Positions 8,216 through 17,326 of a stretch of DNA of 64,000 bases are shown here, piece after piece. The stretch comes from Yoonia vestfoldensis. Its GTDB lineage: Bacteria; Pseudomonadota; Alphaproteobacteria; Rhodobacterales; Rhodobacteraceae. The DNA lies in contig NZ_CP021431.1 in NCBI RefSeq assembly GCF_002158905.1, positions 2,480,001 to 2,544,000 on the forward strand, read 5' to 3'. A program made the position numbers and the translations under genes. Within the stretch, counting starts at the first letter, position 1, and each line of letters starts with the position of its first letter. The notes beneath the pieces are model-generated. The model was not told where the DNA came from. It saw nothing but the letters and a program-made list of their open reading frames with translations, and did not search any database.

Positions 8216-9268
8216 GTGGCGTCAAAAGCGGGAAATCGCGCATCTATTCATGATGTCGCCAGCCATGCCGGTGTATCGGCTGCGACTGTGTCGAAATTCC
8301 TGCACGGTGTCAGCACAATCAAGGCCGCAAACGTCGAAAAAATCAAAGCCGCGATCCTTGCGTTGGATTATCGCCCCGATCCTCTTGCGGCCGACTTGCG
8401 TCGGGCCAGGCGCAACATCATTGGACTGATTATACCTGATCTGCAAAGCGAGTTTTTTGGTGCGCTCGCTTCCCGCTTTGAGACATTGGCGGAGAAGGAG
8501 GGCTACAGCCTCTCGATTGCATCAAGCCATGAATCTGAGGATCGCGAGCTGGAATTGGTCGAACGAATGAGCAGTTGGCGGGTTGCTGGCACTATCCTTG
8601 CGCCAGTGCGTAGTGAGCGCGGAACGGGTGCGGGTCGGATGAAAGAGCTGGGCATGGATGGCGTCTTTGTCGATCGTGTTAACTCCGATACGGAATATGA
8701 CACGATCGGTGTCGACAATGCCAAGGCCAGTGCCGAAGTATGCCGGATGCTAAGCAATATCGGCCATCGTCATGTTCTGCTACTTGGTCTGGGTCAGGTT
8801 TCAAAGAACGTACGCCTGCGCGTCAGCGCTTTTCAGCAAGAGGCGCTGCGATTTTGTCCCGAGATGCAAATCGATGTCATCCTGACCACGGGCGGTGTTG
8901 ACGACTTGCGTGTCAAGCTGGGGGAACAGCTGGATCGGGAGCCGCCGACTGCGGTGTATTCCCTGTTTCAAAAGACAACATTGATCGCGTTATCCGAGTT
9001 CCGCCGTCGCGGCCTGTCCTGTCCAAAGGATATCTCGCTGATCGGTTTTGACGATGCGGATTGGATGCAGGTGACCTATCCGGCGGTCTCTGCGGTTGTT
9101 CAACCTGTTGAAAGGCTCGCCGACTCTGCGTTTGCACAGCTGATTGCGCGGCTGAACGGCAGCAAGGACCCCGCGTTGTCACATTTGGAGAATTGCGAAC
9201 TTGTCATCCGCGAGTCGGTTGGGCCGATCTCGCGCAGACAGGGCGTAGAGAGATGGGCGGCAACGTAG
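8216..9268 (+). CDS. LacI-family transcriptional regulator
   Basis: A 350-aa repressor with N-terminal HTH SIHDVASHAGVSAATVSKFL (about residues 10-29), hinge region DYRPDPLAADLRRARRNIIG and a periplasmic-binding-protein-like effector domain (GVDNAKA, ISLIGFDDADWM). The start is GTG at 8216, preceded by GGGAGGA at about 8202. It is expected to bind the TAAATCGGTTTA sites at 8126, 8147 and 9342, thus controlling the divergent dehydrogenase, itself and the downstream importer. The inducer is presumably the imported sugar or its phosphate-free epimer. Confidence 0.92.
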   Translation: MASKAGNRASIHDVASHAGVSAATVSKFLHGVSTIKAANVEKIKAAILALDYRPDPLAADLRRARRNIIGLIIPDLQSEFFGALASRFETLAEKEGYSLSIASSHESEDRELELVERMSSWRVAGTILAPVRSERGTGAGRMKELGMDGVFVDRVNSDTEYDTIGVDNAKASAEVCRMLSNIGHRHVLLLGLGQVSKNVRLRVSAFQQEALRFCPEMQIDVILTTGGVDDLRVKLGEQLDREPPTAVYSLFQKTTLIALSEFRRRGLSCPKDISLIGFDDADWMQVTYPAVSAVVQPVERLADSAFAQLIARLNGSKDPALSHLENCELVIRESVGPISRRQGVERWAAT

Positions 9269-9319
9269 CTAGCCCGTCGTAAGAAATCTGTTTCTAATTT
9301 ATCAGGAGGAGTAAGAAAC

Positions 9320-10306
9320 ATGACGACGAGTAAACAAAAAGTAAATCGGTTTATTTTTGCCGCAAGCGCCGCGATGGTTGTGGGCTTCGGTTCAGCGGCT
9401 CAGGCAGACGGCGATTACGCGGTCTTGATGAAGACGCTTGCCAACCCGTTCTGGGGCGCGATGGGTCAAGGCGTTGAGGAGGGCGCGCAGGCTGCGGGTG
9501 TGGAATATTTCATTCAGGCTGTCGAAAGCGATCAGGCTGCTGAATCACAGCTCAACGTCTGCAACACAATGTTGCAGCGCGAACCCGCCGCCTTGATCAC
9601 AGCTGCAATCAACTCGACCAACCTGCTGCCCTGCCTGAAAGCGGCGCAAGATGCAGGCATCGCGGTTGTCGATCTGGACGGCAATCTTGATGAAGCAATT
9701 CTTGACGCTGAAGGTATCGACATCGCCTTTCGCATCGGTTCCGACAACGAGGCCGCCGGTGGGCAAGCTGCGGACTTTATGGTTGAGACTGTCGGGGCTG
9801 ATGCCACTGGCCCAGTTTTGATCATTGAGGGTTTGTCCGGGAACGTGACCGGTCAGAAGCGCGTCAGCGGTTTTGCCAATCGCCTTGGCGAATTGGCACC
9901 AGGACTTGAGATCGTTGCCTCGCTGCCCGGGGACTGGGATCGTGGCAAGGCCGCGACAATCATGAACGATATTCTGGTCCGGCATCCCGACCTTGTAGGC
10001 GTCTTTGCCGCCAATGACGGCATGGCATTGGGTGCCGTGGAAAGTGCCTTTGCTGCCGGTAAGGGTGAGGATATTGTCATCATCGGTGTTGATGGCAACT
10101 CTGACGCTGTCAATTCGATCAAGGATGGGCGTCTGACCGCAAGTGTCGCACAGCTGCCCTACCTGGTTGGCTTTCAAGCTGTCGAGAATGTGCAAAAGCT
10201 GTTGGCAGACGAAGAGGTGCCAACATCAATTGCCGTTCCGACAATGGTCTTGACACAAGACGTCCTTGCTGAGGGCACTGAACCAATGCTCGAGTTCGTC
10301 AAGTAA
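9320..10306 (+). CDS. Sugar ABC transporter periplasmic-binding protein (AlsB/RbsB-like)
   Basis: A 328-aa Peripla_BP_4 protein with a signal peptide ending near residue 29 (AAQA-DGDYAVLMKT). Mature motifs KTLANPFWGAMGQG, VVDLDGNLD, IIEGLSGNVTGQKR, SLPGDWDRGKA and FAANDGMALG resemble D-allose/ribose-binding proteins. AGGAGGAG at 9304-9311 precedes the ATG. Together with the permease and ATPase it forms a high-affinity importer; the epimerase-like neighbour suggests a ketose or rare hexose. An operator copy lies within codons 8-12. Confidence 0.9.
   Translation: MTTSKQKVNRFIFAASAAMVVGFGSAAQADGDYAVLMKTLANPFWGAMGQGVEEGAQAAGVEYFIQAVESDQAAESQLNVCNTMLQREPAALITAAINSTNLLPCLKAAQDAGIAVVDLDGNLDEAILDAEGIDIAFRIGSDNEAAGGQAADFMVETVGADATGPVLIIEGLSGNVTGQKRVSGFANRLGELAPGLEIVASLPGDWDRGKAATIMNDILVRHPDLVGVFAANDGMALGAVESAFAAGKGEDIVIIGVDGNSDAVNSIKDGRLTASVAQLPYLVGFQAVENVQKLLADEEVPTSIAVPTMVLTQDVLAEGTEPMLEFVK
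9342..9353. promoter_or_regulatory. Third LacI-type operator copy, inside the binding-protein gene
   Basis: TAAATCGGTTTA occurs again in the signal-peptide codons of the binding-protein gene (residues KVNRF). Extended by one base on each side, GTAAATCGGTTTAT is identical to the copy at 8146-8159. Such an intragenic site could act as a roadblock or looping partner about 1.2 kb from the divergent promoter pair. Confidence 0.6.
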
Positions 10307-10320
10307 AAAATCATGCATGT

Positions 10321-10344
10321 CGGCGGGCGCACCCGCGCCCGCCG
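10321..10344 (+). terminator. Strong intercistronic hairpin
   Basis: A perfect 10-bp GC stem (CGGCGGGCGC/GCGCCCGCCG) with an ACCC loop lies between binding-protein and permease genes. There is no T-run directly after it, so it is more likely an mRNA 3'-end stabiliser or partial attenuator that lets the binding protein be made in excess over the permease. Confidence 0.7.
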
Positions 10345-10393
10345 CAATCGAAACACAATCCAGGTCACGGCGCCTTTTTTGATGGTGGACTAA

Positions 10394-11395
10394 ATGTCAA
10401 TGAATAGAACTGCGAATGCCGCGCCCGGCTACTGGCGGCGGGTGCAAAGAGCTTCAGAAGAGCGGCTACACTTGAGGCTGGAATCTCTGGTGGTTTTGGT
10501 TGGCCTTTCGGTAACGATGGCCATGCTTTCACCTTATTTCCTATCGGTGAACAACTTCCTTAACATTCTGCTGGCGACGTCGACGATCGGCATTTTGGCA
10601 ATTGCCGCAACCTTTGTGATCGGGTCCGGCGGACTTGATTTGTCGCTCGGCTCGGTGATGGGACTTTCTGGCGTCGTTGGCGCCTATGTCTCTGTAAATC
10701 TGGGCATGCCTGCTGCGTTAGGCGTGTTGGGGTGCATCGCTGCCGGGGCTTTGGCGGGCTTTATCAACGGCCAGCTTGTGACCCGTGCCTTTGTACCTGC
10801 CTTCATTGTGACCCTTGGGATGCTTGGCCTTGCAAGAGGGCTTGGGCTCGTGATTTCCGATGGTCGCGTGATCTACGGTCTGCCTTCCGAACTAGTCTAC
10901 CTCGGTCAGGGGCGTCCATTGGGAATCCCGATGCCCGTTATCATCTTTATCGTTACTGCTCTGGTCACCCACTACATTCTCGCGTTTACGCGATTTGGCC
11001 GCTACACGTTGGCGATCGGTGACAATGAAAACGCCGCCCGTACAGCAGGCATCAAGGTCGAGCGTCACCGATTGATACTGTACACGCTGTCAGGTGGCCT
11101 TGCAGGGCTGGCCGGAATGCTTTTCATGGCGCGGATCAATTCAGGCGACCCGACGGCTGGCATTACTTATGAACTGACAGCGATTACCGCGGCAATCATC
11201 GGAGGCACCAACCTATTCGGTGGGCGCGGTTCAATCCTTGGGACAATGATCGGCGCTTTGATCATGGGAGTGCTGCAGAACGGTCTGAACCTTCTTGCTG
11301 TACAAAGCTATTATCAGCAAATGGCGATCGGGGCCGTACTCATATTCGCGGTGTTCATCGATCAATACCAGTTGCGAAAGGAATCTCGCGTATGA
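10394..11395 (+). CDS. Sugar ABC transporter permease (RbsC/AlsC family)
   Basis: A 333-aa BPD_transp_2 inner-membrane protein with about ten hydrophobic segments. Diagnostic stretches are FVIGSGGLDLSLGSVMGLSG, LVTRAFVPAFIVTLGML, NENAARTAGIKVERH (coupling loop to the ATPase) and AIIGGTNLFGGRGSILGT. It overlaps the ATPase start by 4 bp. The SD is weak (GGTGG), consistent with dependence on readthrough from the binding-protein gene. Confidence 0.92.
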   Translation: MSMNRTANAAPGYWRRVQRASEERLHLRLESLVVLVGLSVTMAMLSPYFLSVNNFLNILLATSTIGILAIAATFVIGSGGLDLSLGSVMGLSGVVGAYVSVNLGMPAALGVLGCIAAGALAGFINGQLVTRAFVPAFIVTLGMLGLARGLGLVISDGRVIYGLPSELVYLGQGRPLGIPMPVIIFIVTALVTHYILAFTRFGRYTLAIGDNENAARTAGIKVERHRLILYTLSGGLAGLAGMLFMARINSGDPTAGITYELTAITAAIIGGTNLFGGRGSILGTMIGALIMGVLQNGLNLLAVQSYYQQMAIGAVLIFAVFIDQYQLRKESRV

Positions 11396-12168
11396 CATTG
11401 CTATCTCTCAAAGGTATCCGCAAAAGCTTTGGATCAGTTGATGTGTTGCATGGGGTCGATCTGGAGGTCGCCAAAGGCGAGGTTATCGGGCTCGTCGGAG
11501 ACAATGGCGCTGGCAAGTCTACACTGATGAAAACGATCACCGGCATTTACCAGGCCGATGCAGGCGAGATATTACTGGACGGCAAGTCTATCCTTGGTTT
11601 GGACCCGGGTGCTCGCCGGGCTCTCGGTATCGAGATGATCTATCAGGATCTCGCTCTTGCCAAACAGCAGGATGTGGCAAGCAATATTTTTCTGGGTCGC
11701 GAACCGCTAAAGCGGTTTCTGGGAATCTTTCCCGGCATGGTCGATAAGAAGACCATGGACCAACAAGCGCAGAAAATGATCGATGATCTTGGTGCGCATC
11801 TACCGGCGATCAATCGCTCCGTTGGATCGTTCTCGGGCGGGCAACAGCAAACGGTCGCCATTGCCCGCGCACTGACTTTCAATCCAAAGCTGGTCATTAT
11901 GGACGAACCAACGGCCGCCCTTGCTGTGCGCGAAGTGCAAAGTGTGCTCGACCTGATCAATCGATTGAAAAACCAAGGTATCTCGGTGATCCTGATTTCA
12001 CATCGCCTCAATGACGTTCTCAGCGTAACGGACCGCATTGTCGTTTTGCGGCACGGGCGCGCCGCTGCAAACCTGATCACCGCACAAAGCAATATGGCCG
12101 AGGTGGTCAGTGCAATTGTTGGGGGCGATGACATGGCACATGCCGCTGAACATGAGGCCGCAGGCTGA
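11392..12168 (+). CDS. Sugar ABC transporter ATP-binding protein (single ABC domain)
   Basis: A 258-aa ATPase with Walker A GDNGAGKST, Q-loop IYQDLALAKQQDV, signature FSGGQQQ and Walker B LVIMDEPTAAL. Ribose/allose-type systems often have a tandem double ABC protein of about 500 aa; this one has a single domain like FrcA of the fructose importer and would work as a homodimer. It starts with ATGA overlap to the permease and its stop overlaps the start of the next gene (TGATG). Confidence 0.92.
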   Translation: MTLLSLKGIRKSFGSVDVLHGVDLEVAKGEVIGLVGDNGAGKSTLMKTITGIYQADAGEILLDGKSILGLDPGARRALGIEMIYQDLALAKQQDVASNIFLGREPLKRFLGIFPGMVDKKTMDQQAQKMIDDLGAHLPAINRSVGSFSGGQQQTVAIARALTFNPKLVIMDEPTAALAVREVQSVLDLINRLKNQGISVILISHRLNDVLSVTDRIVVLRHGRAAANLITAQSNMAEVVSAIVGGDDMAHAAEHEAAG

Positions 12169-13040
12169 TGGCAAAACTGGGACTTCATACCTTCGCTTTC
12201 GCCCCGGAGTGGTCCGATTCGGTGTTTCGGCTCCGGGCGGATCAACTTCATGCATTGGGTGTGGGGCTTCTGGAAATCCCCCTCCTTAATCCGGGGGCTA
12301 TCGACACCGATAGCGTTCGCAGATTTGCTGAAAGTGAGGGCTTCTCGGTTGTTGCCTCACTTGGGCTGCCACCCGAAATCGACGTGATCGCCGATCCAGA
12401 GACCGGGCTCGCCTTTTTGGAAAAAGCCTTTGACGACTGTGTACGGATAGGCTCATCAGTCCTTTCCGGCGTCACTTATGGAACGATTGGCAGGACCTCC
12501 GGCCAGCCGCCTACGAAGGCTGAACTGGATGGGACTGTTCGTTTCGTCGCGAGGGCTGCAAAAGCCGCCGCACGCCACGGTCTTTCCTTGGGGATAGAGC
12601 CATGTAACCGCTATGAAACCCACATTATGAACACAGCAGCGCAGGCCGCGCAGATGATAGAAGCGTCCGGCGTGGACAACGTTTTTATCCATCTCGACAC
12701 CTATCACATGCATATTGAGGAACGCAGCCATGCGGAAGGGTTTCGCATAGCTGCGCCCTATCTTGGCTACGTGCATCTTTCTGAGGCCAACCGAGGCGTA
12801 CCAGGACACGGCAACGTAGACTGGCGTGGTGTTTTTGCAGGGCTGAAGGCCGTGGATTTCGACGGCATGATGACCTTGGAAAGCATGAACTACACTGCGC
12901 CTGAGATTGCATCAGGCCTGGCCATTTGGCGACCCGTGGCCCCACGCAGGGAAGATGTGGTCGAAATCGGTTTGCCTTTTCTGAAGGCTGAAGCCGAAAA
13001 CGCCGGATTTGTTTTCGAAGGATTTTGCGATGACAGCTAG
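12168..13040 (+). CDS. Sugar phosphate isomerase/epimerase, ketose 3-epimerase-like
   Basis: A 290-aa AP-endonuclease-2-like TIM barrel. The metal-binding residues of D-tagatose/D-allulose 3-epimerases can be read: Glu in LGIEPCNRYETH, Asp in HLDTYHMHIEE, His in YVHLSEANRG and Glu in TLESMNY. The YHMHIEE and HLSEANRG.PGHG blocks are especially like ketose 3-epimerases. It would interconvert C3 epimers of an imported ketose; inosose or hydroxypyruvate isomerases share the fold, so exact substrate is open. Confidence 0.82.
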   Translation: MAKLGLHTFAFAPEWSDSVFRLRADQLHALGVGLLEIPLLNPGAIDTDSVRRFAESEGFSVVASLGLPPEIDVIADPETGLAFLEKAFDDCVRIGSSVLSGVTYGTIGRTSGQPPTKAELDGTVRFVARAAKAAARHGLSLGIEPCNRYETHIMNTAAQAAQMIEASGVDNVFIHLDTYHMHIEERSHAEGFRIAAPYLGYVHLSEANRGVPGHGNVDWRGVFAGLKAVDFDGMMTLESMNYTAPEIASGLAIWRPVAPRREDVVEIGLPFLKAEAENAGFVFEGFCDDS

Positions 13041-14157
13041 GAAAAACCGCATCCGGCTTGGCATGGTGGGCGGGGGACAGGATGCGTTTATCGGACAGGT
13101 GCACCGGATCGCGGCCCGTCTTGATGATCGATATGAACTGGTGGCTGGAGTGCTTTCTTCAACCTTTGAACGTAGCCGCGTCTCCGGCAGCGCTATTGGT
13201 TTGCACGAGGACCGCATCTATCGCGACTACGCCGAGATGGCGCGTATCGAAGCAACGCGGCCTGACGGGATCGAGGCGGTGGCAATTGTGACGCCGAACC
13301 ACTTGCATTTTGATGCATGCAAGACTTTTCTAGAACAAGAAATCCATGTGATCTGTGACAAGCCGGTCACTACGACATTGGACGAGGCCAAAGAACTCGA
13401 GCGGCTGATCGCTGAGTCGGGGTGCCATTTCTTACTGACACACAACTACACGGGCTACCCTATGATCCGTGAGGCCCGCCGGTTGGTCGCGGAAGGTGCT
13501 TTGGGCGCCATCCGTCTTGTCAACGTAGAGTATATCCAGGAATGGCTTGCGGCTGGCAATGAAGGCAAGCAGGCCGAATGGCGGCTTGATCCAGTCCGTG
13601 CCGGTGCAGGCGGTTGTATAGGGGACATCGGCACACATGCGTTTCATTTGGGCTGCTATGTCTCTGGGCTAATACCGACCGGTCTAAGCGCTGACTTGCA
13701 CAGTTTTGGTAAAGACCGCATTTTGGACGACAATGCACATATCAAACTGCGCTTTGCCGGTGGCGCGCGTGGAATGATCTGGGCCAGTCAGGTTGCAATC
13801 GGTTACGAGAACGGAGTCAAGCTGCGGATCATTGGCGAAAAGGGCGGATTGGAGTTCTTTCAGGAAGATCCGAACAAGCTTTGGTTCAACGAACTTGGTG
13901 GCGTGAAAACCCTCCTAACGCGTGGCGGCGCCAGGTTTGGCGGGCAAGCGCGTATTCCTGCCGGTCACCCCGAAGGTTTTTTGGAGGCTTTTGCCACACT
14001 CTACGCAGAATTCGCCGACATCATCCGCGGCGATGACTCCTCGGAAACGGCATTGCCGGGTATCAGTGATGGAATCTCGGGCCTGAATTTCATCCACAGT
14101 GCTGTGCGGTCCTCGCAAGATGACGGGGCATGGGTCGACCTAGTATTCCCCGCCTGA
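13030..14157 (+). CDS. Gfo/Idh/MocA family oxidoreductase
   Basis: A 375-aa NAD(P)-dependent dehydrogenase with Rossmann start [25 protein letters not shown], the family's catalytic-lysine motif CDKPVTTTL and [15 protein letters not shown]. Start 13030 was chosen because GAAGGA lies 7 bp upstream and the gene then overlaps the epimerase end by 11 bp; an in-frame ATG at 13009 is less well placed. It probably oxidises the sugar or its epimer to the keto form or lactone. The last codons (VFPA, stop) are contributed by the IS630 end inserted at the TA at 14141, so the native C-terminus has been replaced. Confidence 0.88.
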   Translation: MTARKNRIRLGMVGGGQDAFIGQVHRIAARLDDRYELVAGVLSSTFERSRVSGSAIGLHEDRIYRDYAEMARIEATRPDGIEAVAIVTPNHLHFDACKTFLEQEIHVICDKPVTTTLDEAKELERLIAESGCHFLLTHNYTGYPMIREARRLVAEGALGAIRLVNVEYIQEWLAAGNEGKQAEWRLDPVRAGAGGCIGDIGTHAFHLGCYVSGLIPTGLSADLHSFGKDRILDDNAHIKLRFAGGARGMIWASQVAIGYENGVKLRIIGEKGGLEFFQEDPNKLWFNELGGVKTLLTRGGARFGGQARIPAGHPEGFLEAFATLYAEFADIIRGDDSSETALPGISDGISGLNFIHSAVRSSQDDGAWVDLVFPA

Positions 14158-14199
14158 CATAAGATTCCCAAGGCCGCCGCATCGTGGCATGATCGGCGG

Positions 14200-14808
14200 A
14201 TGAGACGAACCGACATCTGCCTTTACCTTGGCCCCGCCGACCGCGCTGAGCTTCAAGCCCTGCTGACCAACCGCAACACGCCGCGCAAGCTTGTCTGGCG
14301 GGCAGATATCGTGCTGGCGACAGCGGACGGTCGGGGCACCGTTGCGATCATGCGGCGGACGGGCATGTCGAAGCCGACGGTCTGGCGCTGGCAGGAGCGG
14401 TATCTCGATGAGGGCGTGCCGGGGCTCAAGCGCGACAAGACGCGTCCCTCGCGCGTGCCGCCGCTTCCCAGGGAGGTCCGGTTGAAGGTGATCGCGAAGA
14501 CCGTGCAGGAGACGCCGCCCAATGCCACGCACTGGAGCCGCACGACGATGGCCGAGGCGGTGGGCATATCGCCGTCGAGCGTCGGGCGGATATGGGCGGA
14601 TGCCGGGCTGAAGCCGCATATCGTGAAGGGGTTCAAGATCTCGAACGACCCTATGTTCGAGGAGAAGGTCACCGACATCGTTGGGCTCTACCTCAACCCG
14701 CCGGATCGGGCTGTTGTGCTCTGCGTCGATGAGAAGTCCCAGATCCAGGCGCTCGATCGGACGCAGCCGGGCCTGCCCCTCAAGAAGGGACGCGCGTCGA
14801 CGATGACC
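14200..14808 (+). pseudogene. IS630-type transposase, N-terminal part
   Basis: HTH part and start of the DDE domain: TVAIMRRTGMSKPTVWRWQE (helix-turn-helix), SPSSVGRIWADAGLKPH, then VVLCVDEKSQIQALDRTQPG, which holds the first catalytic Asp. The frame is cut by the IS66-type insertion at 14809 and then runs into IS sequence to a false stop near 14994. The C-terminal part is at 17327-17809; precise removal of the insertion plus one target copy would restore an uninterrupted frame of 363 aa. Confidence 0.9.
14801..14808 (+). repeat. 8-bp target site duplication (left copy)
   Basis: CGATGACC directly abuts the IS66-type left end and recurs at 17319-17326 after the right end. Confidence 0.95.
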
Positions 14809-14893
14809 GTAAGCGGTCGCTGGCCCTCACCTTCCAACAGATTGTCTGACCTGCGATTCCATGTGCGATGGAGATCAGTGCAGGAGTTTCGCG

Positions 14894-15325
14894 ATGGCGA
14901 CTACGTTGGAGTTTCTCCGGGATTACGGGGTGGACATAAGGACCAACGGACAGCGACGCTGGCCGGAAGAGATAAAGGCGCGGATCGTTGCTGAGAGCTT
15001 GCAGCCAGGTGTGAGCGTGAATGAAGTTGCGGCGCGGTATGGGCTGCGGGCGAACCATTTATCGGAATGGCGTAGTCGGGCACGTGACGGCCGGTTGGTT
15101 TTGCCTGCGGTTGAAGATGACAGCTTCTGTTTTGCACCGATCGTCGTGTCGGATGGTGGCGGCGGTGCGGATGTGCCGGCTGTCGCCGGGCAGCTCACAA
15201 AGCCTGACGGGTTGTCCTGTAAACCCATCGAGATTGCGATAGGTCGTGTGACAATCCGGGTCGATGGCACCACCAGTTCTGACCGGATTGCCGAGATCGT
15301 GCGGGCAATCGGGGCGCGGCCATGA
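14894..15325 (+). CDS. tnpA: IS66 accessory protein TnpA
   Basis: A 143-aa transposase-8-like HTH protein: EIKARIVAESLQPGVSVNEV and AARYGLRANHLSEWR form the helix-turn-helix. The second half ends with VTIRVDGTTSSDRIAEIVRA typical of IS66 OrfA. Start 14894 (MATTLEFLRDYG) was chosen because upstream residues are not family-like. A decayed relative lies at 23826-24180. Confidence 0.9.
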   Translation: MATTLEFLRDYGVDIRTNGQRRWPEEIKARIVAESLQPGVSVNEVAARYGLRANHLSEWRSRARDGRLVLPAVEDDSFCFAPIVVSDGGGGADVPAVAGQLTKPDGLSCKPIEIAIGRVTIRVDGTTSSDRIAEIVRAIGARP

Positions 15326-15675
15326 TGTTCCCGTCAAACCGCGTGCGGGTTCTGGTCTCGACGCAACCTGTGGACTTCAGGAAAGGTCATGATGGTCTGG
15401 CGGCAATCGTGTCGTCGGTGCTGCGTAAGGATCCGTTCACCGGCACGGTGTTTGTGTTCCGGTCGCGCCGGGCGGATCGGCTGAAGCTTTTGTATTGGGA
15501 TGGCACCGGATTGGTGATGGCCTACAAGCGGTTGGAAGACATGACCTTCACCTGGCCTGCGATCAAAGACGGGGTGATGGCGCTGAACCACGCCCAGTTT
15601 GAGGCCCTGTTTGCCGGTCTGGACTGGCGTAAGGTCAAGGCGCTGGAGATGCGCCCACCTGCTGCGGCAGAATGA
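15322..15675 (+). CDS. tnpB: IS66 accessory protein TnpB
   Basis: A 117-aa IS66 Orf2 protein with RVLVSTQPVDFRKGHDGLAA, VFVFRSRRADRLKLLYWDGT and KRLEDMTFTWP, all diagnostic. Required with TnpA and TnpC for IS66 transposition. Overlaps tnpA by 4 bp. Confidence 0.96.
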   Translation: MMFPSNRVRVLVSTQPVDFRKGHDGLAAIVSSVLRKDPFTGTVFVFRSRRADRLKLLYWDGTGLVMAYKRLEDMTFTWPAIKDGVMALNHAQFEALFAGLDWRKVKALEMRPPAAAE

Positions 15676-15729
15676 ATCAACCATATGTTTTTGCGTGATT
15701 TTACTGGGGTTTAATCGTAGTCTCGGGCT

Positions 15730-17289
15730 ATGATTGATACGCCTGTCATTGACCTTTCCACCATCCCTGCCGCGCAGCGCGCGGTGGTTGCGACCTTGAT
15801 GGAAACGATCGCCGCACTTCAGGATATTACCCAACGCCAACAGCATCTGATTGCCGAGTTGAACCATGCCCTGCATGGGAAGCGGTCGGAAAAGCTGACC
15901 GAGGATGAACGGCAGCTGGCGTTTGAGGATCTGTCCATCGCGTTGGCCGAGGTCGAGGTGCAGAAGGAACATCTTGCCGCCAAGGCAGATAGCAAGACGG
16001 CAACCAGGCCCGGGCCAAAGCGGACCATCGGCAATCTACCGGCCACATTGCCGCGCATCGAAGAGATTATCGAACCCGCCAGCCTGATCTGCCCTTGTGG
16101 CTGTGGCGTCATGCACAAGATCGGTGAAGACCGCAGCGAGCGGCTGGATATCGTGCCAGCGCAGTTGCGTGTGATTGTCACCGTGCGCCCGAAATATGCC
16201 TGCCGGACCTGCACAAACGGCGTGACCCAGGCACCGGCGCCCTGCCACCTAATCATGGGCGGGTTGCCGACAGAAGCGACGCTCGCCCATGTGCTGGTCA
16301 GCAAATATGCCGACCATCTGCCGTTGTATCGCCAGAGCCAGATCCTGGCGCGGGCAGGCCTCGATCTGCACCGCGCTGTGCTGGCCGATTGGGTGGGTAA
16401 GGCGGCATTCCACCTCAAGCCCGTCGTCGACCGGCTGGGTGAACACCTGAAACGATCAGACAAGCTGTTCATGGACGAAACCACCGCCCCGGTGCTGGAT
16501 CCGGGTCGCGGAAGGACCAAAACCGGCTATCTCTGGGCTCTTGCCCGCGATGACCGGCCATGGGGCGGTGAGGACCCGCCCGGTGTGGTCTACTTCTATG
16601 CACCCGGTCGGGCGGGCGAGAATGCCGAAACATTCCTGATAGGTTTTGACGGCATCCTGCAGATCGACGGATACCAGGGCTACAACCGGCTGACCAAGCC
16701 GACCCGCAAGGGCGGCGATCCCATTCAGGTGGCCCATTGCTGGGCGCACGCGCGCCGCAAGCTGAAGGAAGTCTTCGACCGCGATGGATCACAGATCGCC
16801 GCCGAGGGCCTGCGCCGCATCGCCGAGATCTATGCTGTCGAAGCCGATATCCGTGGCATCTCTCCCAGCCAGCGATTGTCGGCCCGCCAGACCCGCAGTG
16901 CTCCACTGGTCGCGGCCTTCGGCGATTGGCTGCAGGCCCAACGCCGCAAGATCTCCGCTAAATCCCGGTTGGGTGAAAAGCTGACTTACATCCATAATCA
17001 CTGGGATGGGCTGCAGACCTTCTTGGCCGATGGCCGCGTCGAGATTGACAACAACCGCGTCGAAAACCTGATCCGCCCCATTGCTCTCAATCGCAAGAAC
17101 GCGCTCTTCGCCGGTCATGACGAAGGTGGCATCGCTTGGGGTCGCATCGCCTCACTGATCGAGACCTGCAAGATCAACGACGTCGAGCCCTTCGCCTATC
17201 TCAAAGCAACCCTCACAGCGATCGCTAATGGCCACCCGCAAAGCCGCCTCGATGATCTGCTCCCGTGGAACTTCAAGCCGTCAAGCTGA
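15730..17289 (+). CDS. tnpC: IS66 transposase TnpC
   Basis: The 519-aa DDE transposase. An N-terminal coiled-coil/zinc region contains LICPCGCGVMHKIGEDRSERL and RPKYACRTC, followed by the DDE core: SDKLFMDETTAPVLDPGRG (D), LQIDGYQGYNRL (D) and IDNNRVENLIRPIALNRKN (E region). The full length and motifs suggest function. Confidence 0.96.
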   Translation: MIDTPVIDLSTIPAAQRAVVATLMETIAALQDITQRQQHLIAELNHALHGKRSEKLTEDERQLAFEDLSIALAEVEVQKEHLAAKADSKTATRPGPKRTIGNLPATLPRIEEIIEPASLICPCGCGVMHKIGEDRSERLDIVPAQLRVIVTVRPKYACRTCTNGVTQAPAPCHLIMGGLPTEATLAHVLVSKYADHLPLYRQSQILARAGLDLHRAVLADWVGKAAFHLKPVVDRLGEHLKRSDKLFMDETTAPVLDPGRGRTKTGYLWALARDDRPWGGEDPPGVVYFYAPGRAGENAETFLIGFDGILQIDGYQGYNRLTKPTRKGGDPIQVAHCWAHARRKLKEVFDRDGSQIAAEGLRRIAEIYAVEADIRGISPSQRLSARQTRSAPLVAAFGDWLQAQRRKISAKSRLGEKLTYIHNHWDGLQTFLADGRVEIDNNRVENLIRPIALNRKNALFAGHDEGGIAWGRIASLIETCKINDVEPFAYLKATLTAIANGHPQSRLDDLLPWNFKPSS

Positions 17290-17318
17290 ACCGACAGTGC
17301 TCTCCTGAGAACGCTTAC

Positions 17319-17326
17319 CGATGACC
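17319..17326 (+). repeat. 8-bp target site duplication (right copy)
   Basis: CGATGACC, identical to 14801-14808; it proves insertion of the IS66-type element into the IS630-type transposase gene. Confidence 0.95.

Larger units (their letters stand above)
14809..17318 (+). mobile_element. Complete IS66-family insertion sequence
   Basis: A 2510-bp element starting GTAAGCG and ending CGCTTAC, with the tnpA-tnpB-tnpC gene order of IS66 and a perfect 8-bp target duplication. All three genes are open, so the element looks recently inserted and possibly active. Confidence 0.95.
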
